Part shown: positions 1-8,913 of the stretch, in pieces
Position numbering within the stretch: the stretch's first letter is position 1
How the letters are laid out: each line of letters opens with the position of its first letter
Source of the DNA: Solimonas_A sp052035235
GTDB lineage: Bacteria; Pseudomonadota; Gammaproteobacteria; Nevskiales; Nevskiaceae
Reading direction: 5' to 3'
Length of the DNA stretch: 64,000 nucleotides
Assembly: GCA_052035235.1 (NCBI GenBank)
Contig: JBPOHT010000006.1
Coordinates: 1-64,000 of the forward strand
The notes under the pieces: model-generated
What the model was told of the DNA's origin: nothing
The model's database searches: none
The model's input: the letters and a program-made list of their open reading frames with translations, nothing else
Made by a program: the position numbers and the translations under genes

Positions 1-82
1 GAAGTAACTCGCCCTTAGGCGAAATAAACCTCCAGAGATCAACAGCTCCTGACCGGCGTAGTCGCCGGCATCCCTGCTGCCG
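1..82. repeat. Tail of long intergenic repeat, copy 1 (cut by window edge)
   Basis: The first roughly 80 bases are almost identical to 55304-55380: both begin gaagtaactcgcccttaggc and continue through a shared AT-richer stretch into a GCCGGCG..CGCCGGC hairpin. The second copy is preceded by a large structured element, so this one is probably the 3' tail of a second copy whose body lies outside the window. Confidence 0.8.
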
Positions 83-109
83 CTTCTAACTGAAAGCGCG
101 CGCCCCTCA

Positions 110-153
110 CCCCCACCCTCTCCCCGCTTGCGGGGAGAGGGAGCGTAAACGTT
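110..153. repeat. REP-like palindrome (ccctcaccc / ctctccccgc type)
   Basis: A C-rich arm (cgcccctcacccccaccctc) runs into a near-perfect hairpin ctctccccgcttgcggggag. The same kind of element occurs in two opposed copies at 48791-48911. Positions 154-286 hold no gene I can support. Confidence 0.6.
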
Positions 154-286
154 GGGCACAGGGCTCCTGCGAAATATCTTATCGTCGCGGAGTCCAAGGG
201 CCTAACGGAATTCCGTTTTTCTTCGCCTGAGCCAGCCTCAGCCACGAGCTTACGACGCTCGCTACCCTACATATATATGTGCGCCG

Positions 287-1585
287 CTACTTCAGTGCCG
301 CACTCAAACGCCCCAACGCCTTGCGATACTCCTCCGGCTGAAAGCGATCGCGATTCTTCACCGATTCGTACAACGCATCGGTCGGCCCCTTCAGCGCGCC
401 ATTGCCACCGCCACGCTCGCCGATCGCCGCGGCCAGCACCTGCGCCGCCATCGCCGTCTGCTGCGCGTAGTAGAAGTCGCCGCCCTGCGCGTTCTCCGCG
501 TTCTGCGCCACGCGCTTGAGCACCTGGCGCAACTGACCCGCGTCCGCTGAACCCTGCCGCAGGCGGCCCCAGGCCTCGCGCCGCAGCCAGCCGCGCAACT
601 CACCCGCCTGCTCACGCAGGCGTGAGGCATCGGTCTCGTACTGCTGGTAGAGCAGTGCGCGCTGCGTGCCCATGGCCTCGGCCACGCCGGGCGCCATCAC
701 ACCGGCCCAGGCCTGCACCAGCACCAGCGGCTGGTCCGCCAGCGGCACCTGGCCGGGCGCGAGACCCGGCGTACGGTCGGCACGCCATCGGTTGCCGTTC
801 ATCGAGTGGTGGCAGGCATCGCAGTCGAACAGCGCCAGCTCGGGGAACAGGCCATGGCCCAGCGCCCCGCTCTCCATGCGCGCCAGCCAGGCATCGGTCG
901 CCGCTATCTGACCTTCCAGCCAGTTGCTGGCGGTGTCGGTCACCGGCTTGCGCTGGCGATAGTCGGCATCCACGTCCCAGTGCGGCGGCATCAGGGCGGT
1001 GAAGGTATCCAGTTCGAACAGCAGCGGCGGGTGACCGGCCGCCATGATCTTGTGCGTCATCGGGTGCGCGGTGTCGCCCAGGTGGCAACCGCTGCACATC
1101 TCGGCGCGGACCTTCGGGTCCCAGGTCGCCGTCATGCCGTGGGCGATGCGCTCCTCGGGGGTCTTCAGTTCGTTGACGTGCGCCGCGATCCAGCGCTCGG
1201 CTGGGCCGTGGCAGGCCTCGCAGCCGATGCCGTCCTCCAGCTGGAAGCGCGGACCGCGCGCCTCGGCCGGCGGCGCGTGGGCGTGGCAGACCAGGCAAGC
1301 CTGCGCCTGGTGCGGCGCGCCCAGGCCGAGCTGGCCCGCAATGCGGCGCGAGCGCTCGGTGAAGAGGGTCTTCCAGGCAGACGCGTGGGCGTCCTTGCGC
1401 TGCCAGACAAAATATTCGTCCTGGCGGATCTGCCGATCGGCGAAGGGGCGGATGGAACCGTGGCAGGTGCTGCCGGCGCAGTCGGCGACACCGAGGTTGA
1501 GCTCCGGCGCCGGCGCGGCGCCCACGGGCACGAGCACCGACAAGAGCAGTGCAAGACTGAGCGCAACAGAATAGTGGCGTCGCAT
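287..1585 (-). CDS. Periplasmic pentaheme c-type cytochrome (cytochrome c554-like)
   Basis: A secreted multiheme cytochrome of 432 residues, presumably a periplasmic electron carrier. A signal peptide (MRRHYSVALSLALLL...) is followed by a CX4CH motif (CAGSTCH) and four CXXCH motifs (CLVCH, CEACH, CSGCH, CDACH), giving five predicted hemes. The stretch MTHKIMAAGHPP after the fourth motif resembles cytochrome c554-type proteins. The C-terminal 170 residues lack heme motifs and look helical. I chose the ATG at 1585 because GGAG lies at a good distance upstream and the signal peptide then begins properly; an ATG 12 codons earlier exists. It is divergent from the redox run at 1811-15003 across 225 bp and is probably part of the same system. 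Exact partners are inferred. Confidence 0.88.
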   Translation of the reverse strand: MRRHYSVALSLALLLSVLVPVGAAPAPELNLGVADCAGSTCHGSIRPFADRQIRQDEYFVWQRKDAHASAWKTLFTERSRRIAGQLGLGAPHQAQACLVCHAHAPPAEARGPRFQLEDGIGCEACHGPAERWIAAHVNELKTPEERIAHGMTATWDPKVRAEMCSGCHLGDTAHPMTHKIMAAGHPPLLFELDTFTALMPPHWDVDADYRQRKPVTDTASNWLEGQIAATDAWLARMESGALGHGLFPELALFDCDACHHSMNGNRWRADRTPGLAPGQVPLADQPLVLVQAWAGVMAPGVAEAMGTQRALLYQQYETDASRLREQAGELRGWLRREAWGRLRQGSADAGQLRQVLKRVAQNAENAQGGDFYYAQQTAMAAQVLAAAIGERGGGNGALKGPTDALYESVKNRDRFQPEEYRKALGRLSAALK

Positions 1586-1810
1586 GGATCGAGCTCCGAT
1601 CGGCAGCTGGCTGTGGGTCAATATAAACGCAGGCGATCCCCCTCACTACTGCCTGGCCCTGCACTTTCCGCGAATCCGCCATATCCGACGTGCGGAGCGT
1701 CACATTCGTACAAGCGGAGTCGCCGAACTGCGCACTGCATCACTGGCATCACTCACGGGAATGCGCCTAAAGTAGGTTTCAAGCCGCCAGCCGAGCCAGA
1801 AGAGCCAGGT

Positions 1811-4201
1811 ATGGTCCAAGGGAGCGTCAAGATCGCGATTGTCGGGTCCGGCCCTGCCGGCCTTTCTGCTGCCGCGCGTGCCGCGGAGCTCGGCATATCG
1901 CATGTGCTGCTCGAAGCCGAGAGCTGGCTTTCGAACACCATCTATCGTTACCAGAAGGGCAAGCACGTCATGGCGGAGCCGGACGTGCTGCCGCTGCGTT
2001 CGCCATTGACCTTCAACGCCGGCAAACGCGAGGCGATCCTCGAGGCCTGGAACAGCGGCACCGCGGCCCTGGGCGTCAATATCGCTCATCGTGCACGGGT
2101 CAGCGCCATCAGCGGCCAGAAGGGCGCCTTCACGATCTCGCTCGACGGCGGCGACACGCTGCAGGCCGAGGCCGTGGTGCTGGGCATCGGCCTGCAGGGC
2201 AACCTGCGCAAGCTTGGCTGCCCCGGCGAGGATCTCGACTGGGTGCAGTACCAGCTCGACGATCCGGACGAGTACAAGGGCGAGACCATCGTCATCGTCG
2301 GTGCCGGCGACGCGGCCATCGAGAACGCCATCGCCCTGGCCGACAACAACAAGGTCTACATCCTCAACCGCCGCGACGAGTTCGACCGCGCCAAGCCCGG
2401 CAACCTGTCGGGCATCCTCAAGGCGATCGAGGACGGCAAGCTCACCTGCCTGTACAACACCAAGCCGGTGGCGGCGGAGGACTCGCCCGCCGGCAAGCGC
2501 CTGCGCGTGGCCACCAACGAGGGTGAGACCGAGCTGGCGGTGGACCGCATCATCGCGCGCCTCGGCGCCACGCCGCCGCGCGCCTTCGTCGAAAGCACCG
2601 GCATACAGTTTCCCAGCAAGGACCCCAACAGCGTGCCGGCGGTATCGGCGCAGTACGAGTCCAACGTGCCGGGCCTGTACATCATCGGCGCGCTGGCGGG
2701 ATTCCCGCTGATCAAGCAGGCGATGAACCAGGGCTACGAGGTCGTCGAGTTCATCGAAGGCCGCACCGTGGAGCCGGCCGACACGCCGCTGCTGCGCGAC
2801 AAGTTCGCGGTGCTGCCGGACATCACCGATATCGAGGAAGCGCTGGCCACCATGCAGCGCCGCGTGCCGATCCTAAAGCCGCTGACGCCGCTGCAGATGC
2901 GCGAGTTCATGATCGACTCCGACATCCGCGCCCCGGCCGACGGCGAGATCATCTTCCAGCTCAACGACTACACGGACACCTTCTATTCCGTCGTCTCCGG
3001 CACGGTGGAGATCGAGGTGGACCCCGCCGACCCCTCCAAGCGCTTCACCCTGGGCAAGGGCGAGTTCTTCGGCGAGATGAGCCTGATCTCGGGCCGCCGC
3101 CGCTCCGCCACGGTACGCGCCGGCAGCCAGTGCGTGCTGATCGAGACGCCGCGCCGCTCGATGAACAAGCTCATCAACTCGGTGGCGGCGGTCAAGCGCG
3201 TCATCGACGAGGTGTTCCTGCGCCGCATCATCCAGGGCAAGATCGCACCGACGCTGCCGCCGGAAGAGATCGCGGACCTGGTCAGCAGCGCCGAGGTGCG
3301 GCAATACCGCCCCGGCGAGGTGCTGTTCAACGAGGGCGATGCCGGCGACGCGCTGCACCTGATCCGCAAGGGCTCGGTCACCGTCTCGCGCGAGATCGGC
3401 GGCAAGGACGTGGTGCTGGCCTATGTACCGGCCGGCCAGTATGTCGGCGAGATGGCGCTGGTCAGCGACCTGCCGCGCTCGGCCACGGCGCGCGCCGCGG
3501 TGGCCACCGAGACTATCCGGCTCGACGGCGTGGCCTTCAAGGAACTGATGATGCGGCGCACCCAGGTGCGCGACCGTGTGCAGGAGGTCTACCGCTCGCG
3601 CGTCGCGCAGAACGCGGTGGCGCAGGCGCGGCCGATGGGCGACGTGCTGGAATTCATGATGTCGCAGGGCCTGGGCGAGGCCACCGACGTCCTGCTGATC
3701 GACGAATCGCTGTGCGTGCGCTGCGACCAGTGCGAGAAGGCCTGCTCCGACACCCACGGCAACGTCAGCCGCCTCAAGCGCGAGGCCGGCCCCACCTTCG
3801 CCAACCTGCACGTGCCGACCTCCTGTCGCCACTGCGAGCACCCGCACTGCATGAAGGACTGCCCGCCGGACGCCATCAAGCGCGCCCCCAACGGCGAGGT
3901 CCACATCACCGACGCCTGCATCGGCTGCGGCAACTGCGAGCGCAACTGCCCCTATGGCGTGATCCAGATGGGCATCCAGAGCAAGACCAAGCCCAGCCTG
4001 TGGCGCTGGATGCTGTTCGGCGGTGAGGAGCCCGGCCGCTATCACGCCGCCAAGAAGGACAAGAGCGCCAAGAAGGCGACCAAGTGCGACATGTGCAAGG
4101 ACCTCGACGGCGGTCCGGCCTGCGTGCGCGCCTGCCCCACCGGCGCCGCCATGCGCGCCAGCCCCGAGCAGTTCGTGAAGCTCTACCGGGGAGGCCGCTG
4201 A
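1811..4201 (+). CDS. FAD/NAD(P) oxidoreductase - two cNMP-binding domains - four-cluster ferredoxin fusion
   Basis: A 796-residue cytoplasmic fusion. Residues 1-320 form a two-dinucleotide-fold flavoprotein with GSGPAG (12-17) for FAD and GAGDAA (164-169) for NAD(P), resembling YpdA/thioredoxin reductase but without a CXXC redox pair. Two cyclic-nucleotide-binding domains follow; their phosphate-binding cassettes are GEMSLISGRRRSATV (421-435) and GEMALVSDLPRSATA (about 546). Residues 630-785 carry 16 cysteines in four groups in the DmsB/HybA style (CVRCDQCEKAC, CRHCEHPHCMKDC, CIGCGNCERNC, CDMCKDLDGGPACVRAC), so four [4Fe-4S] clusters are expected. It probably passes electrons from NAD(P)H to the cytochrome b encoded next, gated by cyclic nucleotide; this is inference. 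No good ATG precedes 1811 in frame near the domain start. The stop overlaps the next start by one base. Confidence 0.9.
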   Translation: MVQGSVKIAIVGSGPAGLSAAARAAELGISHVLLEAESWLSNTIYRYQKGKHVMAEPDVLPLRSPLTFNAGKREAILEAWNSGTAALGVNIAHRARVSAISGQKGAFTISLDGGDTLQAEAVVLGIGLQGNLRKLGCPGEDLDWVQYQLDDPDEYKGETIVIVGAGDAAIENAIALADNNKVYILNRRDEFDRAKPGNLSGILKAIEDGKLTCLYNTKPVAAEDSPAGKRLRVATNEGETELAVDRIIARLGATPPRAFVESTGIQFPSKDPNSVPAVSAQYESNVPGLYIIGALAGFPLIKQAMNQGYEVVEFIEGRTVEPADTPLLRDKFAVLPDITDIEEALATMQRRVPILKPLTPLQMREFMIDSDIRAPADGEIIFQLNDYTDTFYSVVSGTVEIEVDPADPSKRFTLGKGEFFGEMSLISGRRRSATVRAGSQCVLIETPRRSMNKLINSVAAVKRVIDEVFLRRIIQGKIAPTLPPEEIADLVSSAEVRQYRPGEVLFNEGDAGDALHLIRKGSVTVSREIGGKDVVLAYVPAGQYVGEMALVSDLPRSATARAAVATETIRLDGVAFKELMMRRTQVRDRVQEVYRSRVAQNAVAQARPMGDVLEFMMSQGLGEATDVLLIDESLCVRCDQCEKACSDTHGNVSRLKREAGPTFANLHVPTSCRHCEHPHCMKDCPPDAIKRAPNGEVHITDACIGCGNCERNCPYGVIQMGIQSKTKPSLWRWMLFGGEEPGRYHAAKKDKSAKKATKCDMCKDLDGGPACVRACPTGAAMRASPEQFVKLYRGGR

Positions 4202-5121
4202 TGGCACAGACGCCGCACGGCAGCTTCCTGCGTCACCGGGGCTATCGTTATCTCAAGCTGGGCAGCCTGCTGTGCATCGTCTGCATCCTGGCCTACTGGG
4301 CGCACGATCCCGCGGACGGCCCCAACGGCGGCAGCTGGCTGGGTTACACGCTGGGCACCATCGGTGCGTTGCTGATCGGCTGGCTGGCCTGGCTGGGCGT
4401 GCGCAAGCGCCGCTACGGCTCGACCGTGGGCACGGTGAAGGGCTGGCTCTCGGCCCATGTCTACCTGGGCCTGGCCCTGATCACGGTGGCCACGCTACAC
4501 ACCGGCTTTCAGTTCGGCTGGAATATCCACACCGCGGCCTACGTGCTGATGCTGATGGTGATCCTCAGCGGCGTCTTCGGCATCGGCGTCTACGCGCGCA
4601 TGCCGACCCTGATCACCGAGAACATGGGCGCCTCCGACCGCGAGACGCTGATCGACGAGATCCTGGACCTCAACCAGCAGGCGCTGAAGCTCGCCGACCC
4701 CCTGGGGCCCGAGGTCCACCGCATCATCTCCCGCTCCACCCAGCGCATGCGCCTGGGCGGCGGGCTGTGGGCCCAGCTGTTCGGGCCGCTACCGCCGGGG
4801 CGCCGCGCCATCGACGAGTTGCGCAAGATCGTGGCCGACGAGGAAAGCGTCGCCAACGCCAAGACCTTCGACCCGCAGAGCTCCACTGTAATGTTCATGG
4901 CCGGCGAATTGTCGCAGGCCAAGAAGCGCGGCGAGATCGCCGAGAAGTCGCGCCAGCTGATGGAACTGATCGGCCGCCGCAACGCGCTGATCGTGCGCGT
5001 CAACCGCGACATCCAGCTGCACGCGCAAATGCAGATCTGGCTGTACTTCCACGTCCCGCTGACGGTGGCGCTGCTGGCGGCCCTGGCCGCCCACGTCATC
5101 TCCGTGTTCCTTTACTGGTAG
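4201..5121 (+). CDS. Di-heme membrane cytochrome b-like protein
   Basis: An inner-membrane protein of 306 residues. Transmembrane segments lie near 15-32, 42-60, 82-103, 110-130 and 280-304. Two helices each carry two histidines 14 residues apart (H86/H100 and H284/H298), the classic pattern for two bis-histidine b hemes stacked across a membrane. The 150-residue stretch between them is soluble and charged, probably cytoplasmic. Upstream lies an Fe-S flavoprotein and downstream a membrane-anchored decaheme cytochrome, so the likely role is to carry electrons across the inner membrane in either direction. The ATG at 4201 overlaps the preceding stop (TGATG), implying translational coupling; the frame is open further upstream but only as overlap with the previous gene. 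Confidence 0.85.
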   Translation: MAQTPHGSFLRHRGYRYLKLGSLLCIVCILAYWAHDPADGPNGGSWLGYTLGTIGALLIGWLAWLGVRKRRYGSTVGTVKGWLSAHVYLGLALITVATLHTGFQFGWNIHTAAYVLMLMVILSGVFGIGVYARMPTLITENMGASDRETLIDEILDLNQQALKLADPLGPEVHRIISRSTQRMRLGGGLWAQLFGPLPPGRRAIDELRKIVADEESVANAKTFDPQSSTVMFMAGELSQAKKRGEIAEKSRQLMELIGRRNALIVRVNRDIQLHAQMQIWLYFHVPLTVALLAALAAHVISVFLYW

Positions 5122-5128
5122 CGCGCCC

Positions 5129-6913
5129 ATGCGTGTCCTGATCCGCAGCTTCCAGCAGCAGGGCGACCAGCGCATCGCCACCGAGCGCGGCCTGATCGGC
5201 GAACGCCTGACCATCGGCCGCGGCACCAACCAGGACGTCTACACCCCCGACCTGCGCGCGGCCCTGGCCCATGCCGAGATCGTGCACGACCGCCGCGGCC
5301 CGCTGCTGATCGCCAAGTCCGCCAACGGCGTCTGGGTCAACGGCACGCCTGTGGAGAGCGCCAAGCTCGAAGCGGGCGACATCATCGAAGTGGGCCGCTT
5401 CCGCCTCGAGGTGATCGCCGTGGGCGGCGTGCCCGAGCTGGTGCTGGGCTACGAGGAAAAGCTCAGCCAGGCCGCCGACCTGCAGGCCCGCAAGGCTTCG
5501 CTGAAGACGCGCCTGAGCCACACCCGCCTGTCGCTGCGCGGCCTGGCCTGGGGGCTGATGCTGCTGGCGCTGACGCTGGGCCTGCTGATGCCGCTGTTCC
5601 TGCGCTACGGTGGCACCCACGCCGGCGACACCCCGCGTGATCGTGCGCTGGCGCAAGCCGGCAATCCCTTCGACGATTCGGTCTGGTTGTCCGGCCCGGT
5701 GAGCAGCGTACACCGCTACTTCGTCGAGGACTGCGCGGCCTGCCACGAGAAGCCTTTCCGCCAGGTGCGCGACACGGCCTGCCTGGCTTGCCACCAGGAT
5801 ATGGCGCAGCACAGCGACGATACGGCAATGCTCCAGCATCCCGCCTTCGCCGGCCAGCAGTGCACCGACTGCCATCGCGAGCACAACGGCCCGCACAGCG
5901 TCAGCGCGCAGTCGCCCACGCTGTGTACCGACTGCCACGCCAACCCCGACAAGGAATTCGCCGCCGCCAAGCTGCAACCGGCCTCCAGCTTCAGCACGGC
6001 GCATCCGGAGTTCGCGCCGCGCATCGCCGCCTTCGATATCAAGACCGGCAAGTTCAGCTTCAGCAAACAACGCCAGCCCTCGGCCCAGCTGCGCGAGACT
6101 ACCAACCTGGTCTACCCGCACGATGTGCACCTGAACCCCAAGGGCATCGACTCCCCCGAGGGCAAGGTGGTGATGCAGTGCGCCGATTGCCACCAGGCGG
6201 ATTCGCGCGGCGTCAGCTTCGAGCCGGTGAACATGGAGAAGCACTGCGCCAGCTGCCATCGCCTGGACTTCGACCCGGACGACCCGGATCGCGAGCTGCC
6301 GCACGGCCGGCCGGAACAGATCCAGGGCGTGGTACGCGACTACTACTACGCCAAGGCCCTGCAGGGTGGCGTCATGGACGGCTCGGCGCCGGCCGTGGTG
6401 CAGCAGCGCCGCCGCCCCGGCGAAACGCTGCCGCGCGACAGCGCACGCGCCGCGCTGGACTGGGCCGACGCACGGGCACGCCGCACCATGGTCGACGTGT
6501 TCGAGCGCCGCACCTGTCACTACTGCCACCAGGTGCAGCGCAGTGACGACCCGGCCAAGCCCTGGACCGTAGCCCCGGTGAACCTGCAGGAGCATGCGCT
6601 CGACGGCGCCCGCTTCGACCACGGCGCGCACAAGGCACAGCCCTGCAGCGACTGCCACGGTGCGGACCATTCCAAGCTCAGCACCGACGTGCTGCTGCCG
6701 GAACTCGCCAGCTGCCGCGAATGCCATGGCGACACCGGCAGTGATCGCCAGGTGCCTTCGGGCTGCACGCTGTGCCATGCCTTCCACATCGCCGACTCGC
6801 ATCACTTCGGCGGGCCCGCCAAGGGCGTGAAGCCGGATGATGCGGTGCATGCCGGCAAAGCCGCGGCCCCGGCCGGCAAGCCCGCCGCAACACCGCAGGG
6901 CCCGGCGAAATGA
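5129..6913 (+). CDS. FHA domain - transmembrane - periplasmic decaheme c-type cytochrome
   Basis: A 594-residue fusion. Residues 5-98 form a forkhead-associated domain: GR at 30-31, the core histidine at 48 and the NG turn at 71-72 are present, but the serine of the usual SxxH is alanine (A45). A single membrane span covers about 137-158, putting the FHA domain in the cytoplasm and the rest in the periplasm. Ten CXXCH motifs follow between residues 202 and 550 (CAACH, CLACH, CTDCH twice, CADCH, CASCH, CHYCH, CSDCH, CRECH, CTLCH), so ten c hemes. The tail is Ala/Pro/Lys-rich. It lies 7 bp after the cytochrome b gene and overlaps the next gene by 4 bp. The inferred job is the quinone- or cytochrome-b-facing periplasmic electron relay, with FHA docking to a phosphorylated partner. 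Confidence 0.9.
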   Translation: MRVLIRSFQQQGDQRIATERGLIGERLTIGRGTNQDVYTPDLRAALAHAEIVHDRRGPLLIAKSANGVWVNGTPVESAKLEAGDIIEVGRFRLEVIAVGGVPELVLGYEEKLSQAADLQARKASLKTRLSHTRLSLRGLAWGLMLLALTLGLLMPLFLRYGGTHAGDTPRDRALAQAGNPFDDSVWLSGPVSSVHRYFVEDCAACHEKPFRQVRDTACLACHQDMAQHSDDTAMLQHPAFAGQQCTDCHREHNGPHSVSAQSPTLCTDCHANPDKEFAAAKLQPASSFSTAHPEFAPRIAAFDIKTGKFSFSKQRQPSAQLRETTNLVYPHDVHLNPKGIDSPEGKVVMQCADCHQADSRGVSFEPVNMEKHCASCHRLDFDPDDPDRELPHGRPEQIQGVVRDYYYAKALQGGVMDGSAPAVVQQRRRPGETLPRDSARAALDWADARARRTMVDVFERRTCHYCHQVQRSDDPAKPWTVAPVNLQEHALDGARFDHGAHKAQPCSDCHGADHSKLSTDVLLPELASCRECHGDTGSDRQVPSGCTLCHAFHIADSHHFGGPAKGVKPDDAVHAGKAAAPAGKPAATPQGPAK

Positions 6914-8913
6914 TCCACCGGGCCTCGCGCGCGCTCGCCGGACTTGCCGCGCTGGCCCTCGCCGCCTGCGGCGGCGGTGCCAGCGGCCCCTCGCCCGGCG
7001 GTGCCGGCATCGGTGTCGGCCCGGCGCCCTGCTCTGGCCGCTGCCAGGACACGCCCACGCGCCTGACCGTGGCCGACGTGCAGCAGATCATCGCGCAGGG
7101 CGTGCAGGAGGCACAGGCGCGCAGCTCGCCCGCCACCATCGTCGTGATCGACCGCGTCGGCAACGTGCTGGCGGCCTACCGCATGACCGGCGCGCCGGCG
7201 ACCATCCGCATCACCTCCGGCACCGGCGCCAGCGGCGGTATCGACGGCGTGGAGATCGTGCCCTCGGAACTGGGCGCCATTGCCAAGGCGCTTACCGGCG
7301 CCTACTTCTCGTCGGAGGGCAACGCCTTTTCGACGCGCACCGCGAACCAGATCATCCAGGAGCACTTCAACCTGGAGGAGCGCTTCACACCGGGCGGTCC
7401 GCTGTTCGGCGTGCAGATCAGCCAGCTGCCCTGCTCGGACATCTCGCGCCGCTACAACGGCATCGGCCCCGACCCCGGACCGCACCGCTCGCCGATCGGC
7501 TTCGCCGCCGATCCAGGCGGCCTGCCGCTGTACAAGAACGGCACCGTGGTCGGCGCCGTCGCCGTAATTGCCGACGGCATCTACGGCCTGGTCAAGGATG
7601 ACGTCGGCACCGACGTCAACCTCGACGAGCTGATCGCGGTGGCTGCCACCTGGGGCTTCGGCGCGCCGCGCGACCGCCGCGCCGACATCATCACGCTCGA
7701 CGCCAAGACGCTGCGCTACGCCAACGTCGACTTCGACGACCTGGCCAGCACGCCGGCCACCGCCCCCGCCTTCGGCACCCTGGCGCCCGCGGTCGGCGGC
7801 CTGCTGACCATCCGCGGCTACGCCGATCCGGTGATCCGCGCCGGCACCGCCTTCGGCCAAGCCGACTCGGGCATCCGCCCGGCCAGCCTCATCACCGAGC
7901 CGGAGCTGGCGGCCGTGGACGGCTTCGTGCTGGTGGATGAACTCAACGCGCGCCGCTTCCCGCCCATCAACGGCACCGACGGCCTGCTGACACAACAGGA
8001 GGTCAAGGACTTGCTGTCCACCTCCGTGGCGTTGGCCAACCGCACGCGCAGCCAGGTGCGGCGACCCTTCGGCGCCAGCGCCGGCATTCACGTGGTCATC
8101 GTCGACACCAACGGCGCCGTGGTCGGCGTGGCGCGCACGCGCGATGCCCTGGTGGACGCCACCGACGTCACCGTGCAGAAGGCGCGCACCTCGATCCTGT
8201 TCTCGGCCGCCGGCTCCGGCACCGCGCTGCAGGCCCTGCCCGACGCCGAGTACCTGGCGCCCGGCCCGGCCGTGGCCAGCCTGCGCACCGAATCCATCGG
8301 CCAGTACGTCAGCGCCTTCCGCACGTTCTTCAACCAGCCCACCGCGCTGGACGACGGCGCCTTCGCCTGGTCAACGCGCGCGGTCGGCAACATCTCGCGC
8401 CCCTTCTTCCCCGACGGCATCGACGGCAATCCGCCCGGCCCGCTGAGCAAGCCGCCTGGCGAGTGGAGCATCTTCTCCACCGGACTGGAGCTGGACCTGG
8501 TCTACAACGCGGTGATCCGCCACATCGCCTTCGTCGTCGGCATCCTGCCCACTGACGTCGGCGTCGGCTGCACCGGCTACCAGGGCGTCTCCGCACTGTT
8601 CGAGCCGGTGCAGAACCCGATCCCGAAGATCGCCAACGGCATCACGCTGTTCGCCGGCGGCTTCCCGATCTACCGCGGCGGCGTGCTGGTGGGGGCCATC
8701 GGCCTGTCCGGCGACGGCCTGGAACAGGACGACTTCCTGCCCTTCCTCGCCAACGACGCCGTCGGCAAGCTGCCCGGCGGCTCCATCGGCAACGCGCCCA
8801 AGGCCATTCGCGCCGACCAGCTGCGCGTCGGCGACGTGAACCTGCGCTACCTCGTCTGTCCGTTCAAGCCTTTCCTCGACAGCAACGAGCAGAACGTCTG
8901 CACCGGCCTATGA
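6910..8913 (+). CDS. GlcG/HbpS-like (DUF336) repeat lipoprotein
   Basis: A 667-residue predicted lipoprotein: the signal sequence ends in LALAAC, with Cys as the lipidation site. Two GlcG/HbpS-like modules are recognisable, about 50-235 (starts with DVQQIIAQGVQEAQ, then VVIDRVGNVLAAYRM) and about 355-610 (QQEVKDLLSTSVALA, VVIVDTNGAVVGVAR). HbpS-type domains are known to bind heme in some proteins, but this one has no CXXCH motif. The start overlaps the preceding stop (ATGA) and its own stop overlaps the next start, so it is translated as part of the redox run. A role as periplasmic heme handling or scaffold for the conduit is a guess. Confidence 0.75.
   Translation: MIHRASRALAGLAALALAACGGGASGPSPGGAGIGVGPAPCSGRCQDTPTRLTVADVQQIIAQGVQEAQARSSPATIVVIDRVGNVLAAYRMTGAPATIRITSGTGASGGIDGVEIVPSELGAIAKALTGAYFSSEGNAFSTRTANQIIQEHFNLEERFTPGGPLFGVQISQLPCSDISRRYNGIGPDPGPHRSPIGFAADPGGLPLYKNGTVVGAVAVIADGIYGLVKDDVGTDVNLDELIAVAATWGFGAPRDRRADIITLDAKTLRYANVDFDDLASTPATAPAFGTLAPAVGGLLTIRGYADPVIRAGTAFGQADSGIRPASLITEPELAAVDGFVLVDELNARRFPPINGTDGLLTQQEVKDLLSTSVALANRTRSQVRRPFGASAGIHVVIVDTNGAVVGVARTRDALVDATDVTVQKARTSILFSAAGSGTALQALPDAEYLAPGPAVASLRTESIGQYVSAFRTFFNQPTALDDGAFAWSTRAVGNISRPFFPDGIDGNPPGPLSKPPGEWSIFSTGLELDLVYNAVIRHIAFVVGILPTDVGVGCTGYQGVSALFEPVQNPIPKIANGITLFAGGFPIYRGGVLVGAIGLSGDGLEQDDFLPFLANDAVGKLPGGSIGNAPKAIRADQLRVGDVNLRYLVCPFKPFLDSNEQNVCTGL

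Noticed and set aside
806..1810. In-frame upstream extension of the oxidoreductase fusion, opening near 806
   Set aside because: It runs antisense through the pentaheme cytochrome gene and its signal peptide; domain start and family layout place the true start at 1811.
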